DNA of 64,000 bases from Symbiodinium kawagutii. Its lineage: Eukaryota > Sar > Dinophyceae > Suessiales > Symbiodiniaceae. Below, piece by piece: positions 1 through 8,538 of this stretch. The DNA is taken from contig VSDK01000708.1 of assembly GCA_009767595.1 (NCBI GenBank), forward strand, positions 202,303-266,302. The letters run 5' to 3'. A model generated the notes under the pieces. The model saw only the letters and a program-made list of their open reading frames with translations. It made no database searches and was not told the origin of the DNA. The stretch's first letter is position 1. Each line of letters opens with the position of its first letter. Both the position numbers and the translations under genes were made by a program.

Positions 1-592
1 CCCTGTCCTGATCTGTCGTGTCCTCGTCTCGGCCTTTGCAGCGGCTCTTTGCGTCGGGTTCCTTCTTCTTTTTCCGAAGTTTTTCTTGTTTCCTCACTCC
101 TCATGCTTCCCTTGCTGCCCTTTCTTGTTGTTGTTTTGTTGTTTATGGCTTGAGTAACGCCCATTGGTTTATGTGATTTGTTGCTCATTATCCACTCCTC
201 TGAGTCCTCTTTAGTAACCCCTAAAGACCCGTTTTTAAAGCCATGAATCCCTTGTTTAATATCAAACCTTTTTTATTAGTTCCTTTGTTGCTAAATGTTA
301 GTTCATTGATCGCCATTACCCCCATTCTAATTCCTACATTCTAGTGCTCATTACCTTTACCATTTTACCCTGATCCATTGCTAATGGCCATAACCAACCA
401 TATAACCCCTACCATTATCCATTATTAACGGCCATAACCAACCATATAACACCCACACAACATCCACGTAACACCCACACAACATCCACGTAACATCCAC
501 ATAACACCCATGTAACACCCGTGGTGGACGTTCCTTTGTGGGTAGCCCACCTCGCTCCCCCCGGTGGATAGCTCACATGTCGCCGCCAACAG
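1..592. other. Non-coding low-complexity stretch
   Basis: No convincing coding sequence is visible. The left part is pyrimidine-rich. From about 390 to 520 it carries repeated ACCATATAAC and ACACCCACACAACATCCACGTA words in a CCA-rich block that leads up to the exon-like island at 593. The open frame on the minus strand across 415-660 is a by-product of the ACCC/GGGT repeats. Confidence 0.5.
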
Positions 593-663
593 GCCTCGGC
601 TGTAGCAAGCCTCAGCATGGCAGAGCGGGCAGCTGGGCGATGCGTCGTGGGTCGATTCACCAG
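593..663 (+). CDS. Exon-like island, unknown protein
   Basis: A GC-rich 71-nt island reads openly and ordinary-looking as ASAVASLSMAERAAGRC followed by VVGRFT. It is bounded by AACAG|GCC on the left and ACCAG|GTG on the right, the AG|G pattern seen at most helicase splice junctions in this window. CCA-rich DNA lies before it and TGG-rich DNA after it, as for the recognised exons. No domain is recognised. It could be an upstream exon of the helicase at 8329-27677 or part of another gene; its phase does not directly match the next candidate at 3283, so at least one exon would be missing between them. Confidence 0.35.
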
Positions 664-1007
664 GTGGATAGGTCTGTGGGTAACAGCGATTGGGTGGTTT
701 AAGGATGGTTTGAGGCTGGTTTAAGGATGTTTTAAGGGTGGTTTAAGGGTGGTTTAAGGATAGTGTAAGGATGGTTTATAGTGGTTTCATGATGGTCGAT
801 AGTGGCTTGAGCATCGTTTATAGTGGTTCAATGATGGTTTATAATGGTTTTCAGTGGTTGAGTGATGGTTTAATGATGATTGACAATGCTGGGAAGATGG
901 TTTTCAATGGTTGAATGAGGGTTTAATTGATGCTGTTGGTTGATTGGCTGCTTTTTGAGTCAACCAGAAGAGCCACCTAACCAACATGGACCGCTATTTG
1001 TCAACTG

Positions 1008-1105
1008 AATGGCTTACAGCGACAAACTTAGATTTTTAGTCTTTTCAGATATGAGGCCACATGGCATTGCAATTGAACCTTTAGCAAGGGATCTACAAGC
1101 CGCCA
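1008..1105 (+). mobile_element. Family A short TIR element, copy 1
   Basis: It starts AATGGCTTACAG, has the internal ACTTAGATTTTTAGT and ends AAGGGATCTACAAGCCGCCAAG-like, so the ends are an imperfect inverted repeat (TGGCTTA / TAAGCC class). It is the most diverged of the six copies in this window. No coding capacity; MITE- or introner-like. Confidence 0.6.
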
Positions 1106-1633
1106 AGACAAGCAGGATTTTTTTGGGAATGTTGCCAACCATTGGTTGGTTGTTTTTCGTTTGCCATGATTGCTAAACAATAGTCGTTCACGATGACTGG
1201 CTGAAATGATGGTTGGCTCATATTGGTAAATCGCATCAAGCAACTAAGTGTTGGCTAAATGATAAGGGTTAATGATTGGTCAGCAGTGCTTGGTTTTTAG
1301 CCAACTGAGCTGACCAACCGTAATTGGTCACCAACCATAATTGTTTACCAACCATAATTGGTTTCCAGCCATTAAGCAACTATTGATCTTTGTGAAATCA
1401 GATGATGGTGAGTCGACAGTTGAGCAATCATTGATTACAAACATCGCCATGAGTTTTTGATAATAGTCACTCGCATACTATGGTTAATCAGTTACCAACC
1501 ATTGGTCATTTACTGGTACCAAGTATGGTAGACATACTCATTGGTTACCACTGTTAGTCATTTACCACCCTCAATTCAACCAATCAAGGTAGAAACAATT
1601 TAACCACTGGGCAACCTTGAGCAACAATTGCGT

Positions 1634-1733
1634 ACGTGCCAAAATGATGGCACTCCCAAAACCAAAGGTTTCTTAGTAGCATGATCATTTTTCGGTGGGG
1701 CCCATTGGTTACCCTAGTTTTTGGCACATGTGC
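1634..1733 (+). mobile_element. Family H short TIR element, copy 1
   Basis: The ends ACGTGCCAAAATGATGG and TTTTTGGCACATGT are an inverted pair around GTGCCAAAA. The inner part carries GGTTTCTTAGTA and TCGGTGGGGCCC. Related copies lie at 34565-34661 and 51218-51393. Confidence 0.5.
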
Positions 1734-1994
1734 CGATGAACAATAATGATCAATCATTGTCAAAATGGAGCTATTGATAACTAAACCATTATTATATCAC
1801 CATTATTATATCACCACATGACCAATAATGTCTACACTTGTTGCCGGTGATTGTTCATCATTGGTGGTGTTGATGTTCATCCAGAGGGTTACCAGGTCGT
1901 CAACCAATCCACAGTAGATGAGCACTGTTGAACCGCAACGGCAGCCATCAATCGACCATTGGTTCACCGTCATTGGCCAATGGTTCACTTAGCC

Positions 1995-2104
1995 TGGATG
2001 GCTTATACCCACTAACTTAGGTTTTTAGTGTTTTTGGGATATGATTGATTTACCATATAACCACTAAAAATATATTTTTAGCAAGGGATCTATAAGCCAC
2101 CAAG
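1995..2104 (+). mobile_element. Family A short TIR element, copy 2
   Basis: The copy begins GGATGGCTTATACCC and ends TATAAGCCACCAAG; the right end reverse-complements to CTTGGTGGCTTATA, giving a 13-14 bp imperfect TIR. Its interior (CTAACTTAGGTTTTTAGTG, GGGATATGATTGATTTACC) is nearly identical to the copy at 2683-2791 only about 580 bp away. Confidence 0.75.
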
Positions 2105-2165
2105 TAGCTATGTTGGTTGATAGTGGTTTATAGCGGTAGAGCCATGGTTAATCCTAGGGAATGAT

Positions 2166-2294
2166 GCAGAATGGCACCCCCTACCCTGAGCGATTTGTTG
2201 GTGAACCTAACCTTGGTAACTACTAGTTATGGTTGACAAAAGTGTGATTAAATGGTTTATTAACCAACTTACAACTGGGGGGTGCCACTCTGTA
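2166..2294 (+). mobile_element. Family C short TIR element (diverged)
   Basis: The left end GCAGAATGGCACCCCC and right end GGGGGGTGCCACTCTGT are inverted. The interior has ACTACTAGTTATGGT and AACCAACTTACAACT, shared with the other family C copies such as 39283-39409 and 53273-53397. Confidence 0.65.
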
Positions 2295-2682
2295 GTCATT
2301 AAACATTAACCGCCATTTTCCCATCACTATCACCTCATTAACAATTATTTGCCATCACTTGACCATCAGTTCACCACCACATACCCATCACGAAAACCAT
2401 CCCAAAAAATTGTGCAACCATCCTTTACATGAATCATGGTCAGTCCCTCATCATTCACTGATCACTCCCCCATCATTTTCTCATCATGTTATCATTTTCA
2501 CCCAGGTTTACCAAAATTGATCCATCAATTGTCCATCAACTTTGCCACCTTTATGTCCCCATTTAATCACAATTTCACCATATTGCAACCCCCATTAAAC
2601 CACCATTGCACATGGACCAGGTGGCCATTAGCCATCACGAACCATCACTTGACCATTTACCCTTTCCCCATCAATTGGCCAA

Positions 2683-2791
2683 CTGGATGGCTTATACCCA
2701 CTAACTTAGGTTTTTAGTGTTTTTGGGATATGATTGATTTACCATATAACCACTAAAAATATTTTTTGCAAGGGATCTATAAGCCACCAAG
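2683..2791 (+). mobile_element. Family A short TIR element, copy 3
   Basis: Near-identical to the copy at 1995-2104: same left end (GGATGGCTTATACCC), same core (GATATGATTGATTTACC) and same right end (TATAAGCCACCAAG). The high identity suggests recent spread. Confidence 0.75.
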
Positions 2792-3282
2792 CCAACATGT
2801 TCCCATTATCAACCATCAGTAAGCATCATTAGCCATCATTGATGAACATCAATTTTGCCAATCACTATCGGTTTCGTCATGGTATATGTTGGCTGTGAAA
2901 AACACCATCAGTTTAGCCCTCCTCTATAAACCATCTGAGATCCAAGAAAGCCGCCAAAACTATGAACCATCAGCCCTTCTTAAGCACTTAGCAACCATCC
3001 ATGGTAGATCCATCAGTGAAAAAACACCAACACTCTCGCCATCGGACCACCTTGTAGCAGTCACGAGGTCGACCAGCTCAACCATGGCAGATGTTAGCCA
3101 TGAACCACCATGGATGATCAGTTCGCAGTTTAGCCATCCACCTTTCTAGTTTAACCATCCATCATAGAATCTCATCCATCATAGAATCCGTCAAAAACCC
3201 ATCAGTTCAGCGCCATACCTGATAGAAATACGTCACTTCGCCAGCACCTTCCACCGAAGCATCCTCCTGGTGACCCACCGAG

Positions 3283-3429
3283 GATCAACCGTTTCTGTTC
3301 ACCAACAGCTCAACGCGGCACGGTGCGCAAATCTTCAGCGTCTCACATAGCACGGCGCAAAGGATCCTCGATGCGGAGGTCGAGGCACCGGAGCCGATCC
3401 ACTCCTTGGCCTTGTTGAAGGCTCGCGGG
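3283..3429 (+). CDS. Exon-like island, possible upstream helicase exon
   Basis: Forty-nine codons read without a stop and with balanced composition, including PFLFTNSSTRHGAQIFSV and AEVEAPEPIHSLALLKARG. The left boundary CCGAG|GAT and right boundary CGGG|GTGAGG fit splice sites, and a stop lies in frame just upstream of the proposed acceptor. The flanks show the CCA-to-TGG switch typical of exons here. No domain is recognised. Position and strand allow it to be part of the N-terminal region of the SNF2-like gene that resumes at 8329, but nothing in the sequence proves the link. Confidence 0.45.
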
Positions 3430-4388
3430 GTGAGGGTCAGGGTGGGAGGGTCGAGGGGTCGAGGGGTGGATGATGGGTGAAGCTTAGTGGCAGCTTGGTG
3501 GCTTGGTTGGTTGGTTTAGGGTGCTGAAGGCTCAGGGTGGGTTGAAGATTTGTGAAGCTTGGGTGGTGTTGTGGTTGGCTGGTTGGTCCACCAACGAACC
3601 TGGACTGGTATTTGTCAGCATGGGTGCGTGCCAATCACGGTGAATCCACGATACCAACCTGCCAAGCACCGAACAACGGCGAAAGGCATTGTTTTTGCAC
3701 CATTGAATCAATAATCTCTATGCATCATCAAATGTTTTCAATGGATCAGTTCTACCAGCGACCAAAGACCATCAATCGTACATGTCTGAAAATAGCATAT
3801 TGGCAGGTGTTTACTTTCCATAAATCCCGGAAATGGTTGATGGGAAAATCTCCCGAAAACCCTTCATGACTGTTGGGTAGAACAAATTGTTTGGGTTTGT
3901 TGCAATCAATGAAGCCAGTGAAAAAAGTGTCTTCCACTACTATCAACCATCTTCCAACTTTTACAAAACATCTATCTTCAACCGTAAACCATCAATGGTT
4001 CAAATCTTTAAGTTTGCTCGGATTCTTTGTGTCAACCATGGGCTTGCAACATAACTCATTACATATGGCAGTGGGTCAGTTCACCCTTAGTCCCCCTGGT
4101 TCCCCTGCCATCAACCATGGTTTTCCCTGTAAAATTGTTGGTTTATTGCTGGTTAATATTGACCCAGCTCGCCATATAGTTGGTATATATATCTCTCTTA
4201 GTTGTTCGCTATCATCCCCGGTTATTAACCAGCTAAACCAGCGGAACGGCTTCACCATGGTTGTTGGTTGGTTCAAGCCTTGACCCAGCTCGCCAAGATG
4301 TGTCGCCTCGGCATTCCTTGAACTCTAAGGGCATCGAACCCAGGGGCTTCAGCTCACCGGTTGGGAGATCGCGAACCCGGCAGCCTAG
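3430..4388. other. Intron-like stretch
   Basis: Starts GTGAGGGTCAGGGTGGG and becomes CCA-rich toward the right, with a family E element at 4062-4178. Several open frames cross it, but they follow ACCATCA-type repeats rather than a coherent protein. I see no gene in it. Confidence 0.45.
4062..4178 (+). mobile_element. Family E short TIR element, copy 1
   Basis: The left end CATATGGCAGTGGGTCA and right end TGACCCAGCTCGCCATAT are imperfect inverted repeats. The interior CCCCCTGGTTCCCCTGCC and GGTTTTCCCTGT matches copies at 6025-6147, 50871-50993 and, inverted, 52287-52409. Confidence 0.65.
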
Positions 4389-4470
4389 GTGGCCTTTGGC
4401 GGTGGCTCGGATCCAGAGGTTCTGTTGGACCCTGACGTGCAGGCGTGGCGTTGGGCACAAGGGGCGACCG
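4389..4470 (+). CDS. Exon-like island, possible upstream helicase exon
   Basis: After CCTAG| the sequence reads VAFGGGSDPEVLLDPDVQ then AWRWAQGATG, ending at ACCG|GTTTTTGG, a possible GT donor. The frame would join phase 0 to the island ending at 3429. The preceding 50 nt also look coding (LTGWEIANPAA in the same frame) but are cut off by a TAG, which is why the acceptor is placed at that TAG. No domain is recognised; membership in the helicase gene is inference. Confidence 0.35.
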
Positions 4471-5616
4471 GTTTTTGGTGCCTGGTAGCTGTGAACCGGA
4501 GGGAAAACGTTGAAATTTGATGGTTGGTGGTGCTCGATTGATGGTGAACTGATGCTTGCAACGATGGTTTGTTCATGACGAGTAGATTGATAGTTGATGG
4601 TTAGGGGGTCATAGTGGTTTATGATGGTTGCTGATGGTTCAATGATGTGGTACTGATGGCTTTAAGCCGTCATGTCTCGTTTCTTTGAAGATTGGTTGTT
4701 CAGTGTAGCTGGTAGAGTAAGCACGATTATTGACCCAAATGCTTAATGATGGTTGCTGATAGTTCAAGATGGTTCTTAGCTACTCAGTGATTCATTGTGA
4801 TTGCTAACAATGCTGAAGATGTGTGTTACTTTTGATGGTCAAGGACCTAAAGATCCTTGAGAATGGTGATAGCGGCAGCCTTCACCTATTCCGCTGTCAT
4901 TCTACTACTAAACCTTAGTGATTTGTTGATGGTTGATAGCGAGCAAAGCCATGGACGATGTTTGGCGAGGTCAAGTCTTGCATGTGATGGCTGATGATGG
5001 GATGGCTCAGGTTAATGGCCTGCGTCATTCATAATACTTCTATTGGTCAACTAGTGATTCCTGGGTGGTTTACTACAGTGTAAATTATATAAACCCCAGT
5101 GGTTTACTAATTTAGTGGCCAGCTTGAAGCAGCTTGATGTTGATTAATAGTGGTTTAATTGATGGTTCAGTGGTGGAAGAATGAGGCTTAGAACCACAAT
5201 CCATGTTGATTAATCCACTGAACCATCAATTACACCACTATTAAGCCATGTGGTTAATCAACATGGATTGATCCACCACAAATGGTTCTTCAACTGATGG
5301 TTGTTGATTGAATTCGTGCGGGTTCATTCATGGCATCATGGCGCTCAGCGTGCCCAAGCTCAGATACCGCGAGTGGCTGATGGTTGTTCGATTCGAATAT
5401 CATTTTGGTGGATGAATAGCAAGATAGTAATGATAGTTCATCCGCCAAAATGGTAACAAAATGTTAGCAATAATAGCATGAACAACCATCAGTGAATAGC
5501 AGTAAATGGCTAATGGTAAGGATAGTTCATAGTAACATTCACTGATGGTGAATAGCAGTTTTTTTGGTGGATGAATGTCAGGAACGACAGTGAATAGTGG
5601 CTACGCAGGATGAAGC

Positions 5617-5735
5617 TAAACCCCTGGTTGATGATCATAGGGGTATCCCCTAAAAGCCTTGGTTTTCCATTAAGATGGTAACCCCCCCCAATTAATCAAC
5701 CTGGGGTTTATTAATCCTGGGTTAACATTAGCAGT
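5617..5735 (+). mobile_element. Family G element, left end diverged
   Basis: Contains AAACCCCTGGTTGATGATC, ATCCCCTAAAAGCCTTGG and the right end GTTTATTAATCCTGGG, all shared with the intact copy at 34659-34790. The outer part of the left terminal repeat is missing or rearranged. Confidence 0.6.
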
Positions 5736-6024
5736 GAATAGTAACAAATGGCTCGCAACCAATAGTGCTTAATGATGGCTGATGCATCTATACTGGTAAA
5801 AAATGGTTACATGAATACGGCTTGGTTGCATGAATAGGGTGAGCAACAAGCTCGAAACACAAGACACATCTACATACAAACAACTTCTAGCCAACTACAT
5901 ATTTCGAAGGGCTTACCCCAAACAAATGCCATAGCGACCATGCCGAATCTTCCAAACCAGCACTGCAACACCGATGAACTAGGCATGATGTTGCTTTACA
6001 TGTGCTGTCCTTCCAGGCATCCAG

Positions 6025-6147
6025 GCATGTGGCTGTGGGTCAAAACCCTGTACCCCTGGTTCCCCATCATTTACCATTGTTTTCCCTATAGTTGGCTGGG
6101 TAATAACCACCATTATTGGTTGGTTAAGATTGACCCATGGCCATGTT
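6025..6147 (+). mobile_element. Family E short TIR element, copy 2
   Basis: Left end GCATGTGGCTGTGGGTCA; right end TTGACCCATGGCCATG. Interior CCCTGTACCCCTGGTTCCC is shared with copies at 50871 and 52287. It accounts for most of the open frame at 5940-6272, so that frame is not called as a gene. Confidence 0.7.
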
Positions 6148-6273
6148 GCTATCAAGGGAATTTGTCGGGAAACACCGGTGACATCTTTACAACAGTTGGT
6201 CTCGCTGCGCCTTCAGCTTGTCACCTCTTGACATCCATGTTTCCTGGATTGGTCAACCATGCTCCGTCATAAT

Positions 6274-6376
6274 ATGGGGGGTTCTTAAAATGGGGAACCT
6301 CCAAAATGGTGAGTTTATTACTATCAATGACTATTAATGGATGCTTGAGGGGTACCCCTATTTTGAGAAACCACCA
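6274..6376 (+). mobile_element. Family B short TIR element, copy 1
   Basis: Right end CCTATTTTGAGAAACCACC is the typical family B terminus; the left end GGGTTCTTAAAATGGGGAAC is a diverged inverted counterpart. Confidence 0.6.
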
Positions 6377-6860
6377 TATCACTAGATGCAATTGGTATGT
6401 TTGTCCACCAGATGAATCATGGACAATCAGTGATATCAGTGACTAACAAGCGTTCAGCAAGACCAGCTAGTCTGTTCTGTTCAACCAATAAACATGACCA
6501 ATACAGATTCGCCGGTTGTGTAATTGTCCCCATGCAATGGCAGGTGCAAGGATCAGTTCTGCATAGATCAACAGCACGGATGCATCATCATGGCTGATCA
6601 TGTTTGATAATGGTGGCTAACGGTTGATCGTTGTGAACAAGAGGTGAGAAAAACAATCAAAGCAAACTGCGATGCATTATGAGTTGATCAAAATGCATTA
6701 AGATAGCTAATATTGGTGGACGATTATGTGCAAATTATAGCGACCTCAGCCGAGGCAACGAGGTGGGGTTCAAAGATCTAACGAGGTCAGCGCCGAGGTG
6801 GCAAAACTTGAATTAAGCAACCCAGGTTTTTATATCATTGCTTCGAACCATGGGGAAGCA

Positions 6861-7030
6861 AAAACAACTTTTCCGGGCTTGAAAAGTTGTTTTCTGTCAT
6901 CGCAGCTAGTTTAGATAGGGAAGGAAAAAAAACAACTTTTCAGGGCCCGAAAAGTTGAATTTTGGTTTTTGCAGCAAGCCCAGAGAGGAAAGCAAAAAAA
7001 ACAATTTTTCCGGGCTTGAAAAGTTGAATT
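6861..7030 (+). repeat. Three tandem-spaced hairpins
   Basis: The motif CAACTTTTC-[C/A]GGGC[TT/CC]-GAAAAGTTG occurs at 6861-6893, 6931-6958 and 7000-7030. The first is a perfect inverted repeat of 13 bases (AAAACAACTTTTC / GAAAAGTTGTTTT) around a CGGGCTT loop. Arms are A/T-rich and the loop is G/C-rich. Spacing is about 70 bp, so an entire unit rather than only the hairpin seems to have been duplicated. Confidence 0.75.
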
Positions 7031-7039
7031 TTCTTGCCC

Positions 7040-7121
7040 AGAACCACGCGAGGAGTTGAGCACGTGACCTCCCGCATGCTGAGGGGAGTGAAGACCACTA
7101 GACCATATAGACCTGGGCTCC
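7040..7121 (-). pseudogene. tRNA-like relic or tRNA-derived SINE head
   Basis: On the minus strand TGGTCTAGTGG is a perfect match to the pol III A-box consensus (TRGYNNARNNG). TGCTCAACTCC follows 43 nt after its start and matches the B box (GGTTCRANNCC) at 9 of 11 positions; both spacing and order fit a tRNA. The acceptor and T stems do not pair well and the anticodon loop cannot be drawn at seven bases, so I do not call it a functional tRNA. Confidence 0.35.
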
Positions 7122-7512
7122 TTGTAACAACTTTGTCAGATAACAGTATTGGTTTATCCTTACATTGCCAATAATTCTCAAGGTTGACGAGGCGCTATTT
7201 TGCCAGTGTAGATCTAACGAGGCGAGGTACTATTTTGCAAACCGTATTTTACGAGGCGAGGTGCTAGATGCTCCATCCCAATTTGACAAACGAGGGAGAC
7301 GAGGTAAGAATTAAAATAATTTCCCCAGCGTAACGATTGTTTCACCTATAAATCACTTAGCTCTGAAACTGCTGAGTTTCATTTTCAATACGATCATTAG
7401 CGTTATTTAATCATTGTTCATAATTGCCAGCCGTGGTGAACAAGGGGGAGCACCTGCGGCCAAGCGGGTTGGGTACATCTTCATTACCTTTACTTGCATT
7501 TGGAAGACGCCC

Positions 7513-7647
7513 ATATGGGTGTTTCTCAAAAAAGGGACCCCCAAATCATCCTTTTTGATTCAGTTTTAATTTGAACCAATGGGTGAATCAAGATTAAAGA
7601 AGAAAAAACACAATTTTAGGGGTTCCCAATTTTGAGAAACCGCAATA
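7513..7647 (+). mobile_element. Family B short TIR element, copy 2
   Basis: Left end GGGTGTTTCTCAAAAAAGGG followed by ACCCCCAAATCATCC; right end GGGGTTCCCAATTTTGAG and AAACCGC. Complete at both ends, with an A-rich insertion in the middle. Confidence 0.7.
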
Positions 7648-8328
7648 TTATACCGGAGGTTTGTTCACACTTGGCTGGTGCAAATGCATCCGAGGAAACC
7701 ACTGAGGCTGTTGGCTCTTACCACCACAACAATATCTCAGACCTTTAAAGATCCAATGCTGATGGTGATTGACATTGGATCAAAAAATTGGTGGATCAAA
7801 ATGGTGGTTTCTCAATATAGGGAACCCCAAACCTATGGATGGTTCACTAATGTAAACGGTTCATATGAAAGATGATTTGGTGTGTCCCCTATTTGGAGGT
7901 CGAAGACTGATGACATAAGCACTGCGCAAGCACAGATCGCATATTAGATTTCGAGAGAGAAGGTGTTTGGCCTTAACACAGGATTGCCAAACATGGTTGA
8001 ACACGCTGGTGCCTTGTTCAAGACATCGGAGTTTTGAGTTTCTCTTCATCAAAAATTACCGCTATTTGGACACATCAATTTTCATTGGAAACCCCCATGA
8101 AACTTTGTTTGTTAGCCCCTTTCATCCAAACTGAGGGAATCCACCACCTCTTCAGTACATATAAGCTCTAAAAAACCCTCCAAAATCTCAAACTCAACCA
8201 TCAAATCCTCAGATCACCAGCTCCTTCACCCTCCAAACCTGACGCATAGCCTTTTTTCCAAGATCTTCAGCTCCTCCCCAGGTCTCAGATCATCACCATG
8301 GCCCCAGGCCCCCAAGCCCCGGCCCCAG

Positions 8329-8538
8329 GCCTACTTCACCGACCCCACCGTGGGTGTCCTGGTCCCCAAGGCGGTGGCACCTCCCCAGGGGCTGGCGCAG
8401 GTGCTGCGGCCCTACCAGGTCCAGGGCTACCGCTGGCTGCTGAACAACGCGCGGCACGGCCTCGGGTGTCTGCTGGCGGATGACATGGGGCTGGGCAAAA
8501 CGATCCAAGCCATTGCGCTCATTCTGCAGTTGAGGGAG
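8329..8538 (+). CDS. Helicase exon 1 (motif I, Walker A)
   Basis: Seventy codons beginning AYFTDPTVGVLVPKAV and containing LRPYQVQGYRWLLNN and LLADDMGLGKTIQAIALI, the Q-like motif and ATP-binding Walker A of SNF2 proteins. The left boundary is CCCCAG|GCC; other AGs lie nearby, so the acceptor could be slightly upstream. The right boundary reads GGGAG|GAGAGC, a GA donor, chosen because it joins in frame to CTCCAG|GAAGGC of the next exon and gives LREEGLLKP. This is the earliest exon with clear family similarity; upstream residues of the protein remain unassigned. Confidence 0.85.

Larger units (their letters stand above)
664..3282. other. Repeat-rich non-coding stretch
   Basis: The left part (664-950) is made of TGGTTTAAGGATGG-like words and the right part (about 2300-3200) of ACCATCA-like words. 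Family A elements at 1008-1105, 1995-2104 and 2683-2791, a family C element at 2166-2294 and a family H element at 1634-1733 are embedded. I see no coding sequence; open frames here are low-complexity. Confidence 0.5.
4471..8328. other. Repeat-rich stretch before the helicase core
   Basis: TGGTTGATGG-type background (4500-5900) is followed by family G, E and B elements, a cluster of three hairpins with a tRNA-like relic (6861-7121), and AT-rich DNA to 8280. I see no coherent coding sequence, although 5940-6272 is open because it reads through a family E element. Upstream helicase exons may be hidden here. Confidence 0.4.

Noticed and set aside
3437-4283. Overlapping open frames on both strands
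   Set aside because: They come from TGG/CCA background and a family E element; no coherent motif or splice structure.
5940-6272. 110-codon plus-strand frame
   Set aside because: It mostly reads through a family E element; the Trp/Tyr/Pro richness comes from the element's sequence.
7040-7121. Functional tRNA gene on the minus strand
   Set aside because: A and B boxes and spacing fit, but acceptor and T stems do not pair and no seven-base anticodon loop can be drawn; kept only as a tRNA-like relic.
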